A stretch of DNA of 43,668 bases. Source: Bryobacterales bacterium. Lineage in GTDB: Bacteria; Acidobacteriota; Terriglobia; Bryobacterales; Bryobacteraceae. Every line of letters begins with the position of its first letter. Within the stretch, counting starts at the first letter, position 1. The position numbers were made by a program, and so were the translations under genes. Of this stretch, positions 37,763-43,668 are shown piece by piece. Under the pieces are notes generated by a model, which saw nothing but the letters and a program-made list of their open reading frames with translations, searched no databases and was not told the DNA's origin. The stretch lies in the NCBI GenBank assembly GCA_947446025.1, contig CANFEY010000042.1:1-43668 (forward strand), given 5' to 3'.

Positions 37763-38661
37763 AGAATCTTCGTGAGCACTTGATCGACCCCCAATCACCG
37801 GACCGCAAGCCCCGGCGAGCGGCCTACGCGTTGCCAACGTTCTTCACTGCTGGAAACGTATTCCTGGGCTTCTTCGCCATCATGGAATCATTCCGAGGCG
37901 CGATGGATCATGCTGCAGGGGGAGCCTCGGCGAGTGAGCATTTCGCCGCAGCCGCGCAGGCCGTGGGTTGGGCCGTCGGCCTGGACGGACTCGATGGCCG
38001 CATCGCGCGCATGACCAACACCGTCAGCGACTTCGGCCGCGAGATGGATTCCATGGCCGACGTTGTGACCTTCGGCATCGCTCCAGCGGTCATGGCCTTT
38101 GCCTGGGGGATGCAGTTCACCAGCGCCCCGCCCGCTCCGTTCACCATCGAGCAGTTAAAAGGGGCAGGCTACTTGCTGTCTTTCCTCTACCTCCTGTGCG
38201 GCGCAATGCGTCTGGCGCGCTTCAACATCTCCATCAACCCCGTGCCGAAGAACCCCGGCCGCCCAGGGCGAAAATATTTCATCGGGCTCGCCATCCCCGC
38301 CGCGGCCGCCGTCGTTGCTTCCATCATCTTCGCCGCCGGCAGCACGCCGCTGACATCCTGGCAGTTTTCCGTGGCTTGGCTGGCACTGCTGGCACTTCTC
38401 TCATTCCTCATGGTGAGCACTTGGCGCTACCCCAGTTTTAAGGACATCAGCCTGCTGCGCCCCCAATCCCGATTCACACTGGTGATCGCCGCCGTGCTGA
38501 TCTACCTAATCTGGGCAATGCCCCGCCCCGTTCTGCTCGCAATCGCGCTTGCCTATGTTTTGAGCGGCATCCTCATCCGCGTAGGCGGACTCCTAAAACG
38601 GCGCTGGCGCGGCCAGAGCACACCCACCGATCAACCCCGCCCGGAGGCGCAACTTGGCTAA
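37759..38661 (+). CDS. pssA: CDP-diacylglycerol-serine O-phosphatidyltransferase
   Basis: A 300-residue polytopic membrane enzyme that transfers phosphatidyl from CDP-diacylglycerol to serine, making the substrate of Psd. The CDP-alcohol phosphatidyltransferase signature DGxxARx8Gx3Dx3D is complete: Asp79, Gly80, Ala83, Arg84, Gly93, Asp97, Asp101. About eight membrane helices are predicted by eye. The start is GTG overlapping the psd stop (GTGA). The C-terminal tail is basic and soluble. Confidence 0.92.
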   Translation: MKNLREHLIDPQSPDRKPRRAAYALPTFFTAGNVFLGFFAIMESFRGAMDHAAGGASASEHFAAAAQAVGWAVGLDGLDGRIARMTNTVSDFGREMDSMADVVTFGIAPAVMAFAWGMQFTSAPPAPFTIEQLKGAGYLLSFLYLLCGAMRLARFNISINPVPKNPGRPGRKYFIGLAIPAAAAVVASIIFAAGSTPLTSWQFSVAWLALLALLSFLMVSTWRYPSFKDISLLRPQSRFTLVIAAVLIYLIWAMPRPVLLAIALAYVLSGILIRVGGLLKRRWRGQSTPTDQPRPEAQLG

Positions 38662-39664
38662 GGCTCCCCTGCCGTTCCCGAAAAAACAAACCGTCGCCAT
38701 CATCGGAGGCGATTCCCTACTGGCCCGCGAACTGCGCGAGTTGCTGGAAGCTGAAAAACACACCCGCGTGCAACTGATCTCCGCCGCCGCTGAAGACGCC
38801 ACCGTGCTCACGGCGGACGACGAAGAAGCCGTCGTCATGTTGCCCCTTTCGGGCGAGAGCCTCGAAGGCACCACCATCGCCTATCTCGCCGGCACCCCAG
38901 CCTCCAGCCGCCGCACCCTGAAGCTGGGAGCCAAAGGCAAACGGTTCCTGATCGACCTCACCGGCGCGCTCGCCGAACAGCCGGGCGCGCAGCTCAGAGC
39001 CCCTTCCGCCGAGCCGCAAGCCAAGGCCAAAGCGACATCCGGCGTCCACGTCATCGCGCACCCGGCCGCCATCGCGCTCACCATGATCCTCACCCGTCTG
39101 GCCGCGGTGGCGAAAATTCGCTCCTCGCTGGTCCACGTGTTCGAACCCGCCAGCGAACGCGGCCGCCGTGGCATTGAGGAATTGCGCAAGCAGACCGTGG
39201 GCGTGCTGGGCTTCAAGAAACTCGACATCACGGTGTTCGATACGCAGCTCGCCTTCAACTTGCTCGCCCGCTATGGCGAAGAGGCGCCGGAACCGCTCGA
39301 AGGCATCGAAGAGCGCATCGAACGCGACACCGCAGCCCTGCTCGCCGCCTGGACCGCGATGCCCATGCCGTCCATCCGCCTGGTGCAAGCGCCCGTATTC
39401 CACGGCCACAGCATGTCCGTATGGGTGGAGTTCGACACCAACGTGGACACCAAACAACTCAGCCGCGTTCTAACCGCCGCCGGCATCGACGTGCGCCCGG
39501 ATGAGCCACCATCGAACGCCAACATCGCCGGCCAGAGCGGCCTCAGTGTGGGAGCCGTCAACGCCGACCGTAACAATCCCCGCGCCTGCTGGATCTGGAT
39601 GGTCGCCGACAACCTGCGTCTCTCCGCAGAAAACGCCGTGGCCGTAGGGAAGGAGCAGCTATGA
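38654..39664 (+). CDS. Aspartate-semialdehyde dehydrogenase paralogue lacking the catalytic cysteine
   Basis: A 336-residue protein of the Asd/ArgC dehydrogenase fold. The N-terminal nucleotide-binding strand (TVAIIGGDSLLAREL), EPASERGRRGIEEL, PSIRLVQAPVFHGHS and the C-terminal WMVADNLRLSAENAVA are Asd-like. The NPxC active site reads His136-Pro137-Ala138-Ala139, so the nucleophilic cysteine is absent, and no other Cys takes its place. It is therefore not expected to be a dehydrogenase, similar to the Usg-1 paralogue of enterobacteria. It starts with TTG after GGAGG, overlaps pssA by eight bases and lptE by four. Its role in this lipid/envelope operon is unknown. Confidence 0.78.
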   Translation: MAKAPLPFPKKQTVAIIGGDSLLARELRELLEAEKHTRVQLISAAAEDATVLTADDEEAVVMLPLSGESLEGTTIAYLAGTPASSRRTLKLGAKGKRFLIDLTGALAEQPGAQLRAPSAEPQAKAKATSGVHVIAHPAAIALTMILTRLAAVAKIRSSLVHVFEPASERGRRGIEELRKQTVGVLGFKKLDITVFDTQLAFNLLARYGEEAPEPLEGIEERIERDTAALLAAWTAMPMPSIRLVQAPVFHGHSMSVWVEFDTNVDTKQLSRVLTAAGIDVRPDEPPSNANIAGQSGLSVGAVNADRNNPRACWIWMVADNLRLSAENAVAVGKEQL

Positions 39665-40170
39665 AGACAGCACTCGTAATCCTACTGGCCGCCCTCTCCT
39701 CCTGCGGCTACCGCGTCGCAGGCAAGGCCGACCTGCTGCCGCCGTCGCTCAAGACCGTCGCCATCCCTGCCTTCACCAACGCCACCATCCGCTACAAGCT
39801 GACCGACGTTCTACCCCAAGCCTTCGCCCGCGAATTCATCGCCCACACCCGCTACAAAGTAGTCACCGACCCCGCGCGCGCCGACATGGTGCTCTCCGGC
39901 GCCGTGATCACCTACACCAACAACCCCACCATCTTCGACCCCAACGTCCAACGGAACAACGTCGCGGACCTGCACGTCACCATGGAAGTCACGCTGACCG
40001 AGCGCACCACCGGCCGAATCCTCTATAAGAAGCCGGCGTTTGAGATCAAGGAAAGCTTCCAAATCAGCTCTGACCCCAGCGAGTTCTTTGAGGAAAGCGA
40101 ACCGGCCATCCGCCGGGCCAGCGAACTCGTCGCGCAGACCGTCGTCACCTCCATCCTGGAGAATTTCTAG
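39661..40170 (+). CDS. lptE: LPS-assembly lipoprotein LptE
   Basis: A 169-residue outer-membrane lipoprotein. The lipobox is LSSC with Cys15 after a short signal peptide, and GYRVAG follows, as in LptE. The protein works with LptD as the plug of the LPS export pore. Visible landmarks are LKTVAIPAFTNATIRYKLTDVL and the ADMVLSGAV strand. It overlaps the upstream gene by ATGA, and holA overlaps its stop by one base, as is common in Acidobacteriota and Bacteroidota. Confidence 0.88.
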   Translation: MKTALVILLAALSSCGYRVAGKADLLPPSLKTVAIPAFTNATIRYKLTDVLPQAFAREFIAHTRYKVVTDPARADMVLSGAVITYTNNPTIFDPNVQRNNVADLHVTMEVTLTERTTGRILYKKPAFEIKESFQISSDPSEFFEESEPAIRRASELVAQTVVTSILENF

Positions 40171-41237
40171 TGACGCCGGAGCAATTCCTCGCCAAGCTCA
40201 AGAAGGACGGCCCGGAGCCTGTCTATCTGTTCCTGGGTCCCGAGGCCTTCGAGCGTGAGCGCTGCCGCAAGGCGATCTTCGCTGCCGCCCTGCCCGAAGA
40301 AGCCCGCGAGGACGGCTTCACCCGCCATGGCTTGGATCAATTGCCGCTGGCCGCCGCCATTGACGACGCGCGCTCCATGTCGCTCTTCGCCTCGCAACGC
40401 CTCATTTGGCTCAGCAGCGCCGAAGCCGCCGTGCCCCGCACACGCGCCGCGGCGAGTGACGATGAAGAATCAGCAGGTGCCGGTGATGCGGACGCGCTCA
40501 CCTCCTATGTCCGCCAACCCACACCCGGCACGGTCATGGTGATCGACTGCTCGCGTTACGACTTCGACGGCGAAGACAAAGCCAAGCTCGAACGCGTCCA
40601 GAAATTCTTCGCCGTAGTGCCCGCCGTCGTCGAGTTCCGCCCCTACTCCCCCGAAGCCGCCCGCGCCCTGGCGCAGCGCCGCGCCAAGGAACTGAAACTA
40701 CAGCTCGGCTTGGCGGAACTCGCCTTGCTGATCGACATCACCAGCGGCGACGCAGCCCGCCTGATGACCGAAATCGAAAAGCTGAGCCTGTACGCCGGCA
40801 CGGAGCGCAAGGTCACAGCGGAAGACATCGGAGCTTTGGTAGCGGAAGCGCACTCCTCAACCATCTTCGCGCTGGTCGCCGCGCTGGGCCGTAGTGATCG
40901 CACCAGGGCGCTCGAAATCCTGGACTCGCTTTCCCGTGAAGGCGAATACATGCCGCTGGCGCTGACGTTCCTATCCACGCAATTCCGCATGGCACTCGCC
41001 GCGCGTGCCGCCGGACTGCGCGGCTCCGGACAGATTCAAGCCCACTTCACCAAGCTCGGCGCGCGCATCTGGCCCGCCCGGGCCCAGGAAATCGAACGCA
41101 CCGTGGAAGCCTTCCCCAAAGCGCGCCTGGAAAAAGCAATCGGGCGGGTCTTCGCGGCAGATCGAGATCTGCGCGATGCCCGCCCGGATGACCGCATCGT
41201 GATGGAGGAGATGATCCTCGCGCTCACCGCTAAGTGA
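40170..41237 (+). CDS. holA: DNA polymerase III delta subunit
   Basis: A 355-residue clamp-loader subunit. Family landmarks are GPEPVYLFLGPEAFERERC at the N-terminus, the AAA-like middle (GTVMVIDCSRYD), and the C-terminal collar region (LTFLSTQFRMALAARA). It is the delta subunit that opens the beta clamp. It begins with GTG sharing one base with the lptE stop. The neighbouring rpsT is convergent, three bases away, a common arrangement in bacteria. Confidence 0.9.
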   Translation: MTPEQFLAKLKKDGPEPVYLFLGPEAFERERCRKAIFAAALPEEAREDGFTRHGLDQLPLAAAIDDARSMSLFASQRLIWLSSAEAAVPRTRAAASDDEESAGAGDADALTSYVRQPTPGTVMVIDCSRYDFDGEDKAKLERVQKFFAVVPAVVEFRPYSPEAARALAQRRAKELKLQLGLAELALLIDITSGDAARLMTEIEKLSLYAGTERKVTAEDIGALVAEAHSSTIFALVAALGRSDRTRALEILDSLSREGEYMPLALTFLSTQFRMALAARAAGLRGSGQIQAHFTKLGARIWPARAQEIERTVEAFPKARLEKAIGRVFAADRDLRDARPDDRIVMEEMILALTAK

Positions 41238-41240
41238 TCG

Positions 41241-41507
41241 TTACTTGGTGATTTTCTTGAGACGGATCGTCAACCGGCTCTTGTAGCGCGCAGCCGTGTT
41301 CTTCTTGATGATGCCCCACTTGGCGGCGCGATCAATCAAGGAGTACGTCTGCGGCACGGCGCTGGTGGCACCGGCAACATCGCTCGCGTCGAGAAGACGC
41401 CGCATCTTGCGGATCTGGTGGCGCAAACGCGTCTTACGGGTCTGGTTCACCGCATTGCGGCGTTCTGTGGTGCGGACGCGCTTCAGCGCGGAAATTGTGT
41501 TTGCCAT
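41241..41507 (-). CDS. rpsT: 30S ribosomal protein S20
   Basis: An 88-residue basic protein of normal length: [21 protein letters not shown] at the start, and the [20 protein letters not shown] segment near the end, both typical of S20. It binds 16S rRNA in the small subunit. No Shine-Dalgarno precedes the ATG; the promoter proposed here would leave a leader of only about six bases. Confidence 0.96.
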   Translation of the reverse strand: MANTISALKRVRTTERRNAVNQTRKTRLRHQIRKMRRLLDASDVAGATSAVPQTYSLIDRAAKWGIIKKNTAARYKSRLTIRLKKITK

Positions 41508-41519
41508 GGGAAAGACTTA

Positions 41520-41548
41520 GGATAACCCAACCGGTTCCGCCTTGACAA
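41520..41548 (-). promoter_or_regulatory. Candidate promoter of rpsT
   Basis: On the minus strand TTGTCA (41548-41543) and TTATCC (41525-41520) are 17 bases apart. The start codon is 13 bases beyond the -10 element. Its -35 overlaps the -35 of the divergent promoter. Confidence 0.5.
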
Positions 41549-41570
41549 CTGCGGTACGCGGCTCTTATCT
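41542..41570 (+). promoter_or_regulatory. Promoter of the B3 metallo-beta-lactamase-fold gene
   Basis: A consensus TTGACA (41542-41547) and TTATCT (41565-41570) with 17 bases between them, followed 35 bases later by the ATG at 41605. This is the best sigma-70-like promoter in the window. Confidence 0.6.
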
Positions 41571-41604
41571 AGTATCGCTCATTTCTGGTATTCTGGCTTG
41601 CAAC

Positions 41605-42474
41605 ATGAGGACGCTACTTTTCCTGACCACCTGCGCCGCGGCTGCCCTGCTGGCCCAGGCCACCAAACAATGGACGCTGCAGGAGCTGTTCCAGCGCAAC
41701 ATCGGCACCAAGCAGCAGCAGGATACCGCGTTCCCGCCGCACAAGATCATCGGCAACATGCATTACGTCGGCTCGCAGAGCTTCGGCACGTTTCTGGTCA
41801 CCACCCCAGCCGGACACATCCTCATCAACACCGACTACGAACGCACCGTCCCCGTCATCAAGGACTCCGTCGAAAAACTCGGCTTCAAGTTCAGCGACAT
41901 CAAGATCGTCCTCGGCAGCCACGCCCACGCCGACCACATGGAAGGCGACGCCATGGTGAAGGAACTCACCGGAGCACAAGTAATGGCCATGGAGCAGGAC
42001 GTCCCCGCCCTGAAAGCCATGAAGCCCGGCGGCAAGGAGCATCCGATTGACCGCGTGCTGCACGACGGCGACACCGTGACCCTGGGCGGCACCACGCTAA
42101 CCGCGCACCTCACCCCCGGCCACACCAAGGGCTGCACGACCTGGACCGCGAAGATCGCCGAGGACGGCAAGACCTACGACGTCGTCATCATCGGCAGCGT
42201 CGGCGTGAACCCCGGCTTCCAACTGGTGAACAACCGGCAGAACCCCGGCATCGCAGACGAGTATTTGCAGGCCTTCAAAGTCCTACGCGGCCTGCACGCC
42301 GACGTGCCGCTAGGCTCGCACCCGGCCATGTACCGGCTGGACGAAAAGTATCCGTTGATCGGCAAAGGGCCGAATCCCTTCATCGACCCCGCGGGTTACA
42401 AGGCAGAGCTGGACATCGTCGAGGAAGTCTTTATGCGAACGCTCAACGAGCAGCGGACTACTGCGCAAAAGTGA
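41605..42474 (+). CDS. Subclass B3 metallo-beta-lactamase-fold hydrolase
   Basis: A 289-residue exported protein (signal peptide 1-17). The zinc ligands of subclass B3 are all there: His106, His108, Asp110 and His111 in HAHADH, His173 in TPGHTKG and His239 in LGSHP. The N-terminal segment (WTLQELFQRNIGTKQQQD) and the GIADEYLQAFKVLRGLHADVPLGSHPAMY region are typical of B3 enzymes. It can be a beta-lactamase or a related hydrolase; environmental B3 relatives are common in Acidobacteriota and carry no mobile-element context here. The ATG at 41605 follows a good promoter. Confidence 0.87.
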   Translation: MRTLLFLTTCAAAALLAQATKQWTLQELFQRNIGTKQQQDTAFPPHKIIGNMHYVGSQSFGTFLVTTPAGHILINTDYERTVPVIKDSVEKLGFKFSDIKIVLGSHAHADHMEGDAMVKELTGAQVMAMEQDVPALKAMKPGGKEHPIDRVLHDGDTVTLGGTTLTAHLTPGHTKGCTTWTAKIAEDGKTYDVVIIGSVGVNPGFQLVNNRQNPGIADEYLQAFKVLRGLHADVPLGSHPAMYRLDEKYPLIGKGPNPFIDPAGYKAELDIVEEVFMRTLNEQRTTAQK

Positions 42475-43513
42475 GCCGGATGCCGGTGCTGTAGAGCATG
42501 TCATTGCTCTTACGCCCCGGAACCGGATTGCTCAAGTAGCGGTCACTGAACGTGAACTGTAGTGAGAACCATTTGGCCAGCGCGGTGACGAACGTCGTAT
42601 CAAAGTTCATACGATACTGGCCGCCGTTGCTCACGTTCGGAAAGTAGCGCAGCCGCTGCTGGATCGAAGTGACGTTGGAAAACTTGTGCTGGTAGTCTTC
42701 TCCGAACAGCACTTCCGCCGAGTTACGCCGGATGTCGCCGAAGAAGAATTCCCGGTTGCCCGCCGCGCCGATGCGCAGATTCAGTTTCGTGTTGTCAGTG
42801 TTGATTGTGTGGTGGCCCACGCCGCCCGCCGGAACAAAACGCAGATCCAGCCGCTGGAATTCGTCGGATTCTAGGTCAACCGCGCCCCAGACAAAGGTCC
42901 GTTTGCTCAAGTTCGCGTCGTAAACCACCCCGCCGCGCTTGGCGTTGGCAGTAGTCGCCGAAGCCCCACTGGTCTTGTTCGACGCAAAGATGGACGTGTA
43001 GTAGACGCCGATCTTGTCGCGATTCGTAGCCCGGTCGGCGCGCGTGGAAAGCGTGAACGTCTGCGTCTCGGCGTTGCCCTTGGTGGCCGCGAATCCCAGA
43101 TCCAGGAAGCCGGTCCACAGGTCGATCATGCGCGGATTGCGCAACCGTTCCACCTGCGTCTCAAACGCCGTCTGCTCCGCCTGATTGCGGAACGTAGTCA
43201 CCGCGGCCAGGGTCGTGTTCACCGTCCCCGCCGTCTGCGTGCGAACTTGCAACTGCGCCCCATTGGTCTGCAACGCCCCCGCAACCGTCTGCCCGTCGGA
43301 GAGGCCGACATACACCGGCCCATCCGCCGAAATCGCCGTGATCGAGGTCCGGGCGATGATGACGTTACCCGCCGATGGCGTCGCGACAACCAAATCCTTC
43401 GCGTCGCCCTTGACGATGGAACCAGTGATCCGGTCCCCGTTGCTGAGTGTAATCTGGTCGGCCCAAAGCGCCTGCGTGCTCACGAGAAAAAGTGCGAGGA
43501 AAAACATCTTCAT
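42458..43513 (-). CDS. DUF481-family outer membrane protein
   Basis: A 351-residue protein with a signal peptide (MKMFFLALFLVSTQALWA). Residues about 20-120 are a small beta-rich domain (ITLSNGDRITGSIVKGDAKDLVV). Residues about 125-351 are the DUF481 barrel: GFLDLGFAATKGNAETQTFTL, strands with alternating hydrophobic residues, ending in GIRLTFAQ. DUF481 proteins such as YdiY are outer-membrane proteins of unknown function. Its last 17 bases overlap the end of the beta-lactamase-fold gene on the other strand. Confidence 0.85.
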   Translation of the reverse strand: MKMFFLALFLVSTQALWADQITLSNGDRITGSIVKGDAKDLVVATPSAGNVIIARTSITAISADGPVYVGLSDGQTVAGALQTNGAQLQVRTQTAGTVNTTLAAVTTFRNQAEQTAFETQVERLRNPRMIDLWTGFLDLGFAATKGNAETQTFTLSTRADRATNRDKIGVYYTSIFASNKTSGASATTANAKRGGVVYDANLSKRTFVWGAVDLESDEFQRLDLRFVPAGGVGHHTINTDNTKLNLRIGAAGNREFFFGDIRRNSAEVLFGEDYQHKFSNVTSIQQRLRYFPNVSNGGQYRMNFDTTFVTALAKWFSLQFTFSDRYLSNPVPGRKSNDMLYSTGIRLTFAQ

Positions 43514-43562
43514 ACTCGCCAGTCAGTAGTGTCCGGCTAACGCGCGACACGCCGACGGCAAC

Positions 43563-43668
43563 TAACTGAAGAGTAGGCGGTTGAGGCCTCTTTTGAGTTG
43601 CCGCGATTTGAAATACCAGAAGACGAAACACGAGGCTGACACCATGAGGGATGAACCTTGGCCGCACC
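43563..43668 (-). CDS. Possible C-terminus of a gene running off the window
   Basis: One minus-strand frame reads through from the window end to a TAG at 43565-43563. Its 34 residues comprise a hydrophobic stretch (SLMVSASCFVFWYF) followed by a basic tail (KSRQLKRGLNRLLFS), which resembles the end of a membrane protein. It would lie upstream of the DUF481 gene in the same direction. The evidence is thin; it may be chance. The 49-base gap before DUF481 contains nothing I can name. Confidence 0.25.

Noticed and set aside
43514-43562. Insertion-sequence end suspected from GTGTC/GACAC inverted repeat
   Set aside because: The repeat is only five bases per arm and no transposase reading frame follows.
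43365-43667. 100-codon minus-strand frame at the right edge
   Set aside because: Overlaps the signal-peptide end of the DUF481 gene in another frame and matches nothing; only the short alternative frame 43563-43668 looks even slightly coding.

Overview
The window (about 43.7 kb, GC-rich, roughly 60-65 percent by eye) looks like chromosomal DNA of a soil or sediment member of the Acidobacteriota, probably of the Solibacter/Bryobacter kind. The basis is the gene mix rather than any marker gene: two very large Oar-like TonB-dependent receptors with an N-terminal carboxypeptidase-regulatory-like domain, a B3 metallo-beta-lactamase-fold enzyme, a tannase-family esterase, a CBM48-esterase, a stand-alone LytTR regulator and an XrtE-type exosortase. 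No phage genes, intact insertion sequence, CRISPR array, rRNA or tRNA was found.

Layout. 1-3.5 kb: a 5'-truncated sterol-desaturase-like gene, then on the minus strand an exosortase E/CPBP-protease fusion, a terminator hairpin, a 51-residue protein that is only a signal peptide plus an APEID-type C-terminal sorting signal, and a Gfo/Idh/MocA oxidoreductase. 3.5-11.3 kb (plus): tannase-family esterase, TPR protein, soluble transhydrogenase SthA, a translationally coupled MoxR-like AAA ATPase and 610-residue partner of unknown function, and a CBM48-esterase. 11.3-13.3 kb (minus): tadA, an O-methyltransferase and a CBS protein. 13.4-24 kb: two Oar-like receptors flanking ydcF-like, trmH-like, rarA and PilZ genes, then a PA14-domain protein. 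24-28.4 kb: purE-purK, a small winged-helix regulator, isocitrate dehydrogenase running out of frame into cysD. 28.5-30.8 kb (minus): inositol-phosphate synthase coupled to an SDR. 30.9-35.4 kb: LytTR regulator, MaoC, YtxH, DUF948-like protein and an M1 peptidase. 35.4-37 kb (minus): a CorA-like transporter without an obvious start codon for its full frame. 37.1-41.2 kb: a tight operon psd-pssA-(dead Asd paralogue)-lptE-holA. 41.2-43.7 kb: rpsT, a B3 metallo-beta-lactamase-fold protein, a DUF481 outer-membrane protein and possibly the last codons of another gene.

How genes work together. Many genes concern the cell envelope: outer-membrane receptors, LptE, phosphatidylserine synthase and decarboxylase (phosphatidylethanolamine synthesis), exosortase sorting, DUF481 and CorA. 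The rest are housekeeping: purine synthesis, tRNA editing, replication (RarA, HolA), ribosomal protein S20 and TCA/redox enzymes.

The most unusual points are (1) the exosortase E-CPBP gene with its own tiny APEID-CTERM substrate and an intervening terminator, (2) the MoxR ATPase coupled to an unrecognised partner, (3) the isocitrate dehydrogenase-cysD junction where no proper stop or start exists, (4) the CorA-like gene whose coding signal begins upstream of any ATG/GTG/TTG, and (5) several enzyme-family members lacking normally invariant residues. All functions are predictions from sequence reading alone; no database search was run.
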